A stretch of DNA of 64,000 nucleotides from NCBI GenBank assembly GCA_002897115.2, contig BCIH01000003.1, forward strand, positions 1,445,677 through 1,509,676, written 5' to 3'. Shown piece after piece: positions 47,301-58,038 of this stretch. A model generated the notes under the pieces. That model ran no database searches, was not told where the DNA came from, and was given only the letters and a program-made list of their open reading frames with translations. Both the position numbers and the translations under genes were made by a program. Position 1 is the first letter of the stretch. The number at the start of each line of letters is the position of its first letter. This DNA is from Prototheca cutis (Eukaryota; Chlorophyta; Trebouxiophyceae; Chlorellales; Chlorellaceae).

Positions 47301-47841
47301 CCGGTCGCCGCGGCACCTGAACGACTCGTGGTACTGCAGGGGCGTTGTCTGCTGGGTTATCTGCAGCCTGGCCCTCTTGCGCCGCTTGTGGCGCCGGCCG
47401 CGGCCGGCGCGGTTCCCGCCGGGGTGGCCTTGGAGCCCGGGGAGTCCTGGCGGCCGGAACGGGCCGGTCATCGCTCTGGTTGTAAGTCTCTGCAGCTGGC
47501 CGGCCAGAGGCACCGTCCAGGGACTGCGCCTGAGCACCAAAAGTCTCGGCGTGCTCGGGCCCCGGTACTGCCTTGGGCTTGCGTTGCTGCTGCCGGGGCG
47601 GACGGGGGCGGGTTGCCGCGTCCCCCTCATCGTGATCTGGCCTCGACCCACCACTGGCTGGGCCCTGCTGGGCTTGGTCATCCACAGGACGGGGTTCTTG
47701 CCTGGAACCCTTGGGTCGACCACGGCCTCGGCCTCGGCCCCGCGTCCCTGAAGTGCTGGTCTGCTGCCCAGTCTCCAGGGCCACTGCGGGCAGGGATTGG
47801 TCGCCCACGCCGCTGCCACGAGGACCACCGCCCTCCTCCAT
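44343..47841 (-). CDS. RING/C2H2 E3 ubiquitin ligase, Hel2/ZNF598-like, with NF-X1/R3H-like C-terminus
   Basis: Four exons (47841-46988, 46839-46550, 46365-44875, 44740-44343) give 1010 residues. A disordered Arg/Gly/Pro-rich N-terminus leads to a RING near residues 206-247 (CPVCFEPVVEATLGHCNHV ... CPLCKQEL). Exons 2-3 carry C2H2 fingers: CPKCGMVLKRREDFLAHVRQ, CPVCLAAGRRFVNELAVYT, CPACAAHF, CPLCPAHP and the finger with HYACTAPAC. That layout is Hel2/ZNF598, the ligase that marks collided ribosomes. Around residues 640-680 is CDCGRRR ... LQCDEECELVARRSRLAEAF, typical of the end of NF-X1 proteins, and near 770 an R-x3-H segment (EQRATAHALAATYGL) like an R3H domain. The tail is Pro-rich. The frame is continuous in exon 3, so the domains are on one protein. 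Start: first ATG in frame. Confidence 0.82.
46874..46891. repeat. G-rich homopolymer with N calls in Hel2-like intron 1
   Basis: Runs of G interrupted by two N on the plus strand, which form a C tract upstream of the intron 1 acceptor on the coding strand. Confidence 0.85.
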
Positions 47842-48282
47842 GGGTCGGAACCGACCAAAAGGGCTTGGGCTTTCAGGGGATGTACCCAGGGGATTCGAAC
47901 TGCGCAGCGTCAATGCGACCAAGCGCAGCTCACGGAGCTCTGGAAGCTCTCAACTGGTCGCTTGGAGCCCAAAGGCCTAGGCACGCTGGTCTCCCCTCAA
48001 AAATGCAGTCAACAATTGCAAATTTCGATGGTTTTAGTTGGCAAAACGCTGTTGGTCCACGAGGGTGTATGGAAGACGAACAAGCTTCTGCTTTGGAATG
48101 CACCCGGCCCAGGTCATGGCCCCATTCATCCAATGTGCTCTGCATGCCGGGCAAACTTCCGTCCACACACCGAGCGAGACGCGCTTCATTCACAAAACCA
48201 GGACAACACGTCTCGTGTTTATGCTCGTCAATCAAAATATATATCCATGATGTGATGAAATAGGGGGAAAAACAACCGAGGG
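47842..48282. promoter_or_regulatory. Divergent promoter of Hel2-like ligase and tRNase Z
   Basis: 441 bases between two start codons on opposite strands. The half nearest tRNase Z is AT-richer (ATATATCC near 48239). A tRNA-like T-loop word at 47880 was examined and rejected. Confidence 0.5.
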
Positions 48283-51200
48283 ATGGAGCTCAGGGTTCTA
48301 ACGAGCCCGGGTGACGGGGTGGGTCCCGCCGTCTTGCTAGACTTGGATGCCCACACGCAGTACATGTTCCGGGCGCCGGAGGGCATTTCAAGGCTAGCAT
48401 TGGAGCATGGTCAGAGGCCCGGGTTGGGCCTGAGGGCAGTTTTTGCGTGGGACTCGGCAGCATCCCAGGTGATTGCCGGGGGGTGCCAGGTGGGTGGCTG
48501 CAGTGACCTTTGCTGCTCTTCCACACATCGTACCCCTGTGACTCCTGACAGACACATTACCGGCGGGCACATGCAATTTGCAGGAGGGCATGAGTGGACT
48601 CATCATGCGCCTCCGATCAGATGGCAACGAACAAGTGCATATCACAGGGCCTCAAGGTGGGTGGGTGGCTGGGGGTGGAGTGTGATGTCGAGTCATGTTT
48701 GGACTGATGGTTCACAGATGTGCCTGCTGTTTGCAGACACAGCCTTTGAGCGGATGCCCATGCACGTGTGCATGCATCCGCACATGCCTGGGGAGGAACA
48801 GCCAAGCACAAGTCTCACCAACACTTCACGTTAAGCTTTTTTTCACTGACTGCTGGCCATGCAGGCACGGTTGCTGGCGTGGCCTCGCTGCAGCATTTTG
48901 TGCAGTGGCCGTCCCCGGCAGTGCTTGCCACTGACATACAGCCATTTCAGAGAAGTCCTATCTTCGAGGTGTGTGGATCTGGCAAAGGAGGGGTTCCCCT
49001 GATGCCACGGAAATTCAGCCTCAGGAGAGCACGCCAACGCATCTGGGGATCCATGACAGTGTGGTTCCTTCCCATGTCATAGTTAAGAAGCCATCAAGGT
49101 CCCAGCATCTCATCCCCTGGCCCCTTCCATTGCACAGGATGACCGGATCGCCGTCACGGCGCTGTGGCTACCGACGGGGCAGGCGGGCATCCCTGCCCGG
49201 GAGGGCAGCGCCTGTCAGCAGAACGGAGCCGCATCATCGAGCGATGATGATACATCTGATTCTGAAGGGTCTTCGTCTTCCTCAGTGGGTACCTCTGGCT
49301 CCGATGAGACTTTATCTGCATCAGAGGACAGCAGCAACAGCAGCACTGACTCATCAACCTCGACCAGCTCTAGCGACGATGACAGTGGGAGCAGCGAATC
49401 GGCTTCAGGAAGCAGCAAGGCAGGGACGCGGTCTCGGGACTCAATACCACTCCGGCCGCTGCAGCTCACCATGCAAGCAGGCAAGCTTCCCAGTGGACAA
49501 CCCATCAGACACCATGCCTCTTCGGCCAGTGCTAGCAACAACAAGCGGCCCTTCGCAGGCACCTCTGTTGCTGCCTTGCAGTTCACTGCAGCCCGGTCGC
49601 GGAGGCAGGAGCCCTTGGAGCAGCCCTTGGTGGCCCTGACCAGCGAGGAGGTTACGTCAGCTGGGCACCGATTTGTCAAAGCCCGCACCCCCGGCATCTC
49701 ATTGTATGTTGCGCAGCATGACAGCCACAGGCTAGCTACAGCAGCACCTCCACCCTCTGAATCAGGCCTCTGCATTACTAAACCCTATGGCTTCGTCGTG
49801 CTGGACAAGGGCGGCACCCGACGCCTGGCAGTGGCGCAAGTGGATGCGCCGAACGAGATTGCACGGGCTTTGAGCCACTTGCAGCTTTTGAGTGGCGGTT
49901 GCCAGGCAACAGGAACCGGAGGCCTCAGCAACGGTGCACCATTCGTGGCCTGTTGCTTGGTCCTGGGGCCGACGCTGGACACCAAGACTGCCCAAGAAAG
50001 AGTGGAAGCGGCCGCTGCCCGCGCATTCCCCGTGCTGCTGCTGCCAGGCCCTGGCAGGTCTGTCGTGGACGGCCTCGCACCACCGAGTGCCACGGCTGCC
50101 ACGCGTGTCGCAGCGCGACTCAACCTGGCGGCCCCGCTGTTCTTTCCCCTGCCTGCAGGGGTGGTGGACGAAGGTGACTGGCGCATGGTGAAGCAAGATC
50201 CCTGCAGGGAAGAGGCCACCGCAACGTCACGACGGCTCGACGGCTCGGCCGTTCCCAGCGCAGGCTCCGAGCTGCCGAGCGCGGCTGATCAACTGGCTGG
50301 CGATGGAGTGGAGACGGAAAGCAAGGCACCTGTTCCACAGAAAGGGATCGCGGTGATCACGCGCTGCAGCACCATAAACTTTGCTCCGGCCGGTGGGCTG
50401 GAAATGGCCAGCGCGACGAGGCCAGCGCTGAGCTTGCCTGAAGTCAGAGCACTGGCGTTGGAGGGCAGGATGGAATTGCAAGACCGTATCCAGGCTCTGT
50501 TGCACCAGTTCCCAGTGCTTGCACTGGGACGTGGACAAATGGCAGCGAATTGCCCTGGCAAGGCAGAGACTGCGACCGGATTGCCTCCAGTGGCACCTGC
50601 GCCACCTGTAGTACCGCCATTACCACCGGTAGTACCGCCACCGCCACCGGTAGCACCGCCATTACCACCGCCACCACCCACCAACAACAAGGGCGCGGCG
50701 CAGCTGCTGCGTGCAGCGCTGCAAAGGAGGAGCGGCAGCCGCGAGGCAGCAGATACGGCTATACAAAGCTCGCCTGCCTCAGAGAACATTGGCGCAGTAG
50801 AGACTGCAGCACAAGCTCTGCAGATGCCACCACCACCAATGGTTCGACTGTCAGATCGGTGCAACCGGCATGCAACCACTATCCCACAGCCTTGTCCAAG
50901 TCAACCATCCTCTTCTTGGGCGTGGACCGGGCCCGAGGTCTTGTTCCTGGGCACCGGCTCTGCTGAACCGTCCAAGTACCGCGGCGCCAGCGCCATTTGG
51001 GTGCGCGTGACACCGCGATCGAGCGTGCTGCTGGACTGCGGAGAAGGCACGCTCGCGCAGCTCCAGAGACAGCTGGGACCTGGTGCTTGCCGAGAAGCGC
51101 TGAGGTCCCTGGCACTCGTCTGGGTGTCCCACCGCCACGCAGACCACATGGCCGGCGTCCCGGCCCTCTTGCGAGCGCTTTCATTGGAAGGGGTTGAGAT

Positions 51201-51894
51201 GCCTTTACTGCTGGGACCCAAGTCGCTGGAGCAATGGCTCAGATCGGGGGGAGCTGGCACTGCTCCTGGAGTCGGCTTTCTGAGCACTAATGCCAAGGTA
51301 CCGCCTCCAGGCAGCAGTACTGAACCCACTCAGTCTCACACAGACACACCAACAGCAAAGCTGATGTTCCTGCATCCCCGCGACCTTGGGTCCCAAGCCG
51401 TCCAGGCACGGTTGCGGGGCCGGTGCGAGGGGCTGGTGGGCCTGCGGGCCTGCCCCGCCGTGCACTGCAGCGATGCATGGTGCGTGCGCGCCGACTGCGC
51501 CGGCTTTTCAGTGGCATACACGGGGGACACGGTGCCCTTCCCCTCGCTGCGCACGCTGTGTTCACCGGCCCCCACGCTGCTTGTGCATGAGGCCACGTTT
51601 GGGCCAGACCGCGCGGGCGAAGCCGCGCGCAAGCGCCACTGCACGACGGCCGATGCCCTGGCGCTGGCCGCGGTTTCCAGACCGGCGCTGACGGTCTTGA
51701 CGCATTTCAGCCAGCGGTACCCACGGTACCCAGACGGCGTGCTCAGTGACACTGATAGCGATGCATCCTTGCCGGGGGTCGGTGTGGCATTTGATGGGCT
51801 GCGCCTGCCGCTGCCAGCGCTGCACCTGCTTCCCCTGGTGCAGCCTCTGCTACGAGATTTGCTGGAGAAAAGAGAGGGCGAAGCCCTTGCCTGA
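48283..51894 (+). CDS. tRNase Z, long form (ELAC2-type 3' tRNA endonuclease)
   Basis: Exons 48283-48468, 48584-48656, 48865-48968 and 49138-51894 give 1039 residues. It cuts the 3' trailer from pre-tRNA in nucleus or organelles. The N-terminal half is the degenerate metallo-lactamase fold (YMFRAPEGISRLALEH). A Ser/Asp-rich segment (about residues 140-190) and a polyproline region (about 600-625) form the linker. The C-terminal half is catalytic: FLGTGSAEPSKYR, the zinc motif SHRHADH, YTGDT, LVHEATF and THFSQRYP, all in the expected order. Long-form tRNase Z is usually 800-900 residues; the extra length is the linker. No frameshift or missing metal ligand was seen. Confidence 0.95.
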
Positions 51895-52546
51895 CAGGCT
51901 GTGCCATGACGGACATTTCACTGTAGATTTGTGCACCGTCATTTCATTATTCCAGCATTGCTGGCGTTCTGAACATTCATGTTAAAGGCCGCGGTGGTGA
52001 CAGTAGCCAGGGGAATATTTCAGGTGTCCGAGGATGTACCATGCAGGGCAAAAAATGATGAAAGTTTGTCAAAATTCACTGACTCCCACCTGCACAGCAA
52101 GGGCATGTTTTTCAGACAAGATGCCTGTTGGATCGCATTCCCTTGCCACATGGCTCAGAGAATTGGTTTAGTTCTTACTTGGCAGCAGGGCAGGTCTTGC
52201 AAGGAGGTTTTAGAAGGTCCTGGAAATTGACCCCCTGACACGACACTTGTTGCAACTCGGTGGTCCATCATTGAGGTGGTCATCCACCTTCCTATTGCCC
52301 TGCAGAATGTGGAAATTTTCGGCCATCCGTGATGCCCAGCAACCCCCGGGGTGATGTGACGCTGGTGCTGGCTGAGCTGGTGGCATTAATTTGCCCTGCA
52401 TGGCAGCACCAGATCAACAGTTCAAGAGAAAAATTGATTTGCCTTCATGCAACGCAGCTACTTCCGGACGGGGCGATGGGCATGTACTTTCCATATGCTG
52501 TGACTGTAATTATGTACAGACGGTAGAGATCGGTGATCCAGCAGCC
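51895..52546. other. Intergenic with MITE copy
   Basis: About 650 bases between tRNase Z and the cyclophilin-like gene, more than half of it occupied by the inverted-repeat element at 52039-52403. Confidence 0.7.
52039..52403 (+). mobile_element. MITE-like element, copy 1 (365 bp)
   Basis: Both ends carry the inverted terminal repeat CCATGCAGGGCAAA (left at 52039, right TTTGCCCTGCATGG ending 52403). The interior is non-coding. It matches the reverse complement of 61668-62031 over its whole length, by eye at roughly four bases in five, with the same length. The left flank is TA; the right flank is CA, so a TA target duplication is imperfect here. Non-autonomous DNA transposon is the simplest reading. 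Confidence 0.85.
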
Positions 52547-53801
52547 ATGCGCTGGGCTCCTAGGCTTGTGTGCCTGGGGATCCTCCTCGTGCTGGCCTTG
52601 GCCGGCGCGAGGGCGACCCGCCTCATCAACACCCTAAACATCAACACCAGCGATGGAGCGGAGAGGGTGTATATCCACACGGATTTCGGCGTCATCCCGG
52701 TGAAGCTGCTGCCGGAGAACGCGCCTACCGTGGTCGCGGCTATCCAGGAGACGGTGGATCGGCCGGGCTCCTGCGCCGGCTGCCATTTTTACCGCAACGA
52801 AGCGAGGCCAAAGGTACAGGGCATGTGCGGTCTTGGCCTGGGATGCGTTGGTAGAGAGCGGGCGTCGCTGGCGTGGATCCGGCTGGAGAGCGTGGCTGCT
52901 CTGGCCTGTCGTGGATGGTGCAAGCACGGGGCCCTGGGGCTGTCCTGTCCTTGCGCGCGTCCAGCCTCTGCATGATTTGCGACATGACATGCCACGATCG
53001 CATGACGGCGCAGGCCAGTGAAGGCTTGGGGCCCCCCTACGGTCTCCTGCAAGGTAGTTTGGACCTCAAGGAGCCGTACCCCCCCGTGGAGGGCAAGCTT
53101 ACCACAAAGTACGTCCAGGATTGGCTGAGCTGCAGTTGAGATTCAGGATGTTGTCTTGGAAGTTGTAAACGGCATTGCTGACATGTTCTATATGGGGGAT
53201 GGTGTAGCTTTGCCTTCCCTGTCCCAGCGAAAGGCTGCCACCAGGCATCTGTGCACCCTTTGGGCCCAAACATTCAACCACGGCCATCCCATTCCTCCAC
53301 AACTGCACAGGGCGGGCCACGTGGCCATGATCCCTGGCACACAGGAGTTTTTCATAGCACTGAGTGACCACAACGAGTGGGGCGTGGCACACGCAGTGTG
53401 GGGCGTCATTGAGGACTGGTTTGTCACTGATTTCATTGCCGCCCATGACTACACCACCCACAAGCACGAAGTGCATGGTGAGAGGGACTGGGGTGTAGTA
53501 GCGGGGGTTGTACTGCACAGCATGTGGCTTGGATGGCTGGTCGGGGAAAATGACTGGGCATTTTTTCCCCAAGGTTGGGGTGGGGACCCAGTGGGCAACC
53601 CCAGAAGTCCACCACCTGGGGGAAAGGCCATCACCGTCTCAAGCTTTGCCAGACTGCATTCTGACCCTTTCTAACAGACGAGCCAACCAACTGCCTCGTG
53701 CAGGGACAATCATGCGAATGTTGGTGGGGGAGTTCAAGTTTACTGTGAGCCGGAGCCAGCACGAAGCCCCCAGCGTTGCTACCACAACCAGCGTCGCATG
53801 A
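52547..53801 (+). CDS. Secretory cyclophilin-like protein (divergent PPIase domain)
   Basis: Exons 52547-52813, 53014-53108, 53311-53477 and 53704-53801 give 208 residues. The first ~24 residues are a signal peptide (LVCLGILLVLALAGARA). The domain begins RVYIHTDFGVIPVKLLPENAPTVVA, the cyclophilin opening, and continues GHVAMIPGTQEFFIALSD and VWGVIEDWFVTDF, matching the later cyclophilin strands (SQFFI and FGRVV-type motifs). The usual FHR...QGGD active-site segment is replaced by FYRNEARP, so isomerase activity is doubtful; catalytic status is inference. The last exon was joined at 53704, not at the nearer acceptor at 53680, because only that keeps a frame without an early stop. Confidence 0.7.
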
Positions 53802-53945
53802 GAGTGGAGGGCGCCGGCATGGTCCCCAGTCCAACCCATGCACACACCCTCTCAAATCCTATTCCAAGTAATGGCATTGCTTTGTTTTTCGCCTGCCTTT
53901 CATTTTACAACGCACGAGCGGTTTCACGAGCAAGGAGTCACTAGC

Positions 53946-54638
53946 TTACAGGGTTATGAGGTCGGGGGTGGTAGGCCGGTGCCGCGCCACCTGGGCGGCC
54001 ACCAGTTCCCTCGGCGGGGGCGGAGCTGGGCGCTGCGGCTTGAGAAAATCCACGGCCTTGAAGTGGCCTTCCAGCTCCCACTGTCGCCAGCAGTGCACGC
54101 TGGAGGTCTCATCCTGGGAATCCATGGACATGACCGAGGGGCAGGCACCCACCGGGCTTGGCGCCGGCAACTCGCAACTGTGGGATGGAGGGGCGGCAGT
54201 GGGTTCGGCAAGACATGCGAGCGTGCATGCAGCGCATGCACGCACATGGATAACAGCAATCGTGCTGCAAGGAACTACCCGGGCCACAAAAAGAATCCCC
54301 ATGAAGCCCGGTCTGCACTCACTCCATGTGGGACCATGCTGCCTTGATGGGGGAGGATGGGGCAGGTGTGTCCGCCGTTTGAAACCAGTTGTAGGACGGA
54401 CCCATGCTGCATTTGGCCCGGGATGCTAGGGCCCACGGGCTGCCCTCCGACTTGCACGACTCCGGACTGAAACCTCGGTCGGGCGTTCGGGGGCTGAAGC
54501 AGTTGGCTGGGCTTGGCGTGGCGCAGGCCGAGGTTGCACGGCCTACATCCGCACGCTTCTTCCTGCAGGTGGTTGGAGGGCAGCGACACGTCGCTCGCAC
54601 GTTTCGACACACCTGGGAAGACCGATGCATTTGAACAT
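53946..54638 (-). CDS. Small unknown protein
   Basis: Exons 54638-54613, 54562-54323 and 54177-53946 join in phase to 165 residues. The N-terminus is MFKCIGLPRKKRADVG. The middle is Ser/Pro-rich (SPANCFSPRTPDRGFSPESC, with possible SP phosphorylation sites) and then PSYNWFQTADTPAPSSPIKAAW. The C-terminus reads HCWRQWELEGHFKAVDFLKP and ends in PTTPDLITL. The composition and three consistent splice sites (GTGTGT, GTGAGT donors) support a real gene; no family was recognised. It faces the cyclophilin-like gene and is only 144 bases from its stop. Confidence 0.55.
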
Positions 54639-55105
54639 GCTCTCTCTAAGACCATTTCGTACCACAGCTTTGGAGGGGGGTCGGCGTTCACCATGTTTGC
54701 GTGCTCAGAGGGTTGCTGGGCACTGCTGCGGTTAAAAAGTAGTTGGGAGTCGAGCTCGCAAGAATTTGGATAAAATGCACCTGGGCTGGAAAAATGATAC
54801 CGAGAATCACTTTAAAATGCAAATGAAATAAAATTATACGTGAGCACTGGCAGGAAGAGCTGGCTTTTGAGTTCGAGACACCCATGTCGAGCGTCCGATG
54901 CGGGGTCGCCGCGGGGTCGCCGCGGTGCCACCCGCCGGGCCGGGCGCCGGGCTGGTGGATTGAAATCCTAAACCCTTCGTGGGATGTCGTGCGTGCCGTC
55001 TGCATCCCTGTCCTAGCCCACTCAACTGGTCGCTATGACGATCAAATTGGCCTACACTTCTTGTAAACAATGCATGCGTATCCATTCTGCGGCTGACTGC
55101 CCTGC
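54639..55105. promoter_or_regulatory. Divergent promoter region with GC-rich direct repeat
   Basis: About 470 bases. Contains the direct repeat CGGGGTCGCCG twice at about 54899-54920 and an AT-rich block at 54780-54840. No gene recognised. Confidence 0.55.
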
Positions 55106-56952
55106 ATGGTCCTCTTCGCGTCCTTTGTCGTGGGCCTTGCGATTACTGTGGTCCTGGCGGAGGCTGTGCTCGGCATGTTTTGGGGCCGCAAGCAAAGCCT
55201 GGCGGGGAAGCATGTCCTCATTACTGGTGGAAGTAAAGGCATTGGTTTGGCCTTGGCCAAGGGCGCAGTGGCCCGGGGAGCCAAGGTGACCATCCTGGCC
55301 CGGAACAAGCGTGATCTGGCGGAAGCCGAGAGCCTCCTGGCGCAGCAAGCCGCCTCTGCGCCAGGCCAAGGCGCCCGCGTGCAATCTGTCCAGGCCGATA
55401 CCACAGACGTCGACCAGGTGACCAGGATGTTGTGTTGGAGGGGTTGGGATTGTGAGTTGCAGAAGCAGCTTTGCCACCAGGGCGGTGTCACTATTCTTCC
55501 CGTGCATTGTCCTGCATACGACATGACCCAGGCTCGCCTGCACCATGCCCCATGCATTACACAGCTGGAGAGAGCGGTTCGGGATGCGGAACAGGCCCAA
55601 GGCGCCATTGACGTCGTGATCTGCAATGCAGGGCTTGCCATTCCAGGTGCGCCTGGCAAGAAAAAAAGGTTGCTGGAGCATGCAACTGCTTGAAGTTGGT
55701 CGCCGAGGAGACGACGGTTTCTTCTTTTCTTCCAACCGACGAGGCAAGAAAATCTTTTCTTCGCTGCACAGGGCTGTTTGCCGAGTCAACCATGGCTGAT
55801 TTCGAGCGGCAGGTCCAAGTCAACTACCTGGGCACTGTGAAGACAATCAAGGCAGTCTTGCCGGGAATGCGGCATCGACGCAGCGGGCACATCGCCATCA
55901 TCGCCTCTGCAGCAGCCATCTGCGGTAAGCACCGTCCTTTGGGGGTTGGGTTCACGTGGGGGTATGGGGATTGGGGGTGGGCGTGCAGAGAAACCCTCAC
56001 AGAAATCAGGACATTTTGGGCAACAGCCCGGCAACCTGTGACGACATGGCATGCCTCCATGTTTGCCAGACTTCATGTCCCGCTCATGCATGTGTCATGC
56101 TGCCACACAATGAGCAAGCCCTATTCTAAATGCAGGGTTTGCGGGATACAGCTCGTACGCTCCCACCAAGTCGGCCCTCCGCGGACTGGCCGACTGTCTG
56201 CGGAATGAGGTGAGGTGACAGCGATCGGGAGACTTTACTAGTGAGTTGCCTTTGAAATTTGGAAGAAGCTGGTCCAGCGGCTTACCCGCCGCCTCATGTC
56301 TCAAGCATTGCAAGTCTCAGCGTCCAGGGCCGCGCATGTGGAGCCAATGGTGCCGGAAGAAAGGGGCATGGAACCGCCGCGCGTAGCTTGCCAAGTCTTC
56401 CCTTCCCTCCCCCGACTCCGCTGCAGCTCCAAGGCACCGGTGTGGACGTCAGCATCGGCTACCCCCCAGACACAGAGACGCCCGGTTACGAAAAGGAGGA
56501 GGAGATCAAGCCTGAAATTTGCAAGAGGGTGAACGCGGCACTGGGCAGCGAGCTCTTCCCCAGTGAAAAGGTGCGACTGGATAACAAGGGGATTTTTGAA
56601 TTAAAACCCTGGCTGCGGTGTGCCGTCAAACCGTCCTGCCCTCCCTGCTCAAGCCCTCTGTGACCCCCTCCCGCCAACCCGTACACACACAAGCAAATTC
56701 ACACACGTGCTCTTCCCGGAGCAACAGGTGGCCGAGTGCTTGCTGAGGGGCATGGAGCGGCGGTCCTACCACTTGCCATCCCCGGATCTGGGCCAGATGC
56801 TGCTGATGGACTCCATGGTCGGCCTCAGTCCGGGGGTGCTGCCCCTGATTCTCACGCTGCTCGTCCAGGGCATTTCCCGGATCGTGCTGGTTGCCCTGCG
56901 ATGGAACATGGACCGCGTCGCGAGAAAGTGCAATAACAACGCCGCTTCTTAA
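55106..56952 (+). CDS. KDSR: 3-ketodihydrosphingosine reductase (KDSR / TSC10)
   Basis: Exons 55106-55417, 55565-55646, 55772-55924, 56136-56209, 56427-56570 and 56728-56952 give 329 residues. It reduces 3-ketosphinganine to sphinganine with NADPH on the ER. It begins with an N-terminal membrane helix (LFASFVVGLAITVVLAEAVLG), then the SDR motif ITGGSKGIGLALAKG, the CNAGLA strand, a Ser in IIASAAAI, and YSSYAPTKSALR with the catalytic Tyr and Lys. DVSIGYPPDTETPGY is the family-specific motif. Two C-terminal helices (PLILTLLVQGISRIVLV) anchor the cytosolic domain. All six exons join in phase and the length matches the family. Confidence 0.94.
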
Positions 56953-57023
56953 ATGATTAATCGTGTGCAGCCCGGTCTTGTACTGCGGTTGTTTCTCTTC
57001 TGCAGCAGGGGTTGTGTGCACGT

Positions 57024-57028
57024 TTACA
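57024..57028 (-). terminator. TGTAA poly(A) signal of TAF10
   Basis: TGTAA on the minus strand about 220 bases after the TAF10 stop, in the 295-base convergent gap with KDSR. Confidence 0.4.
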
Positions 57029-57247
57029 GCCGTGCACATGTCAAAAATGAAATGTGAACCGGGGCGGAGTGCCGAAGCCGAGGTGTGCTGACAAGGCACG
57101 GGGATTGCGTCCTGACCCCACGTCCGCCTTGCAAGAGGAAGCAGAGAGCCTGTGCATGGGGGGCCAGGCAGACAACTGCCGCAGTTGCCTGCCCACGCAT
57201 CCTGCTGCAATGAAACCTCCTTTCCGGCTAAGCTCCCTGCCTGTCTG

Positions 57248-58038
57248 TCAGTGCTGTGGCTGACCAGGGGCCGTGGGCTTGGAGGAGTCGGTGAAATACG
57301 GTGCCGGCTTGGCATTCACGCCATACTGCACGGAGCGGTGCGGTAAGGATTTTACTGCCTGAGGGCAGGCAGACCTCCGCAGCAGCGCCAGGCGACTGGT
57401 GGGGACCATGATGGCATAGCAGATGTGGACAAGCAACCCAGTTGCATGTCGTATAAAGCGTACTCAATGCTGATGCCCACCAATCCCTGCGCAGGCGCAC
57501 CTCTCGCAGAGCCTCGGCGAGCTCTTCGGTCGACAGCACGATCCGCTTGTCCCGCGGGTTGTGTCCATCTGCCCTCAGCTGTGCAGCTGGGGCCAGTCGC
57601 CGGCGCTTGTGCACGTTCACCGCCTCGTCCAGGATTGAGGAGATGAAACGCTGCGAGGCCAGGGCCACCAGCCGGAGCCTGCGGCCAGGTACACCAGGGT
57701 GGGGGGTTTGTGGGAGGATGAAGTGCACATTGCCAACCCATGCGCGGCCCTTGCTGGTCCTCCTCTCGAGAGCCACTCGCTTCATGCCCCCTGCCCTCCC
57801 ACCACGTACGTTCTCACGTCGGTGCACTCGTAACCCGCCCGCCGGAGGGCGTACTGACAGAGCTCATCGGGGACCTGCATGATTCGAGTTCAGCGTGAAT
57901 CCTTGCCATGACGAGGGGCCAAATGCACATTCCAAGCCCTGCAATCTGACTCGGTCCACTTGCCACGGGCTGGAAGTCCTCAAGGCTGTCGACAAACTCC
58001 TTCAGCTCCTCCACCTCTCTAGCGGACCCTTCCGCCAT
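57248..58038 (-). CDS. TAF10: TFIID/SAGA subunit TAF10
   Basis: Exons 58038-57964, 57874-57810, 57678-57501 and 57325-57248 give 131 residues. TAF10 is a histone-fold subunit of TFIID and SAGA. LKEFVDSLEDFQPV then VPDELCQYALRRAGYECTDVR is the N-terminal helix and loop (human LEDYTPTIPDAV), LRLVALASQRFISSILDEAV the central helix, and KRIVLSTEELAEALREYGVN the last, ending KPAPYF. Exon 1 best ends CCCGTG followed by GCAAGT: this GC donor gives the same spacing as human (DFQPVVPD against DYTPTIPD). A GT site three bases earlier would delete one residue, so splice choice may alternate. ATG 58038 is the first in frame. Confidence 0.93.

Noticed and set aside
47876..47900. GGATTCGAAC word resembling a minus-strand tRNA T-arm
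   Set aside because: The bases flanking the loop do not pair and no cloverleaf could be folded.
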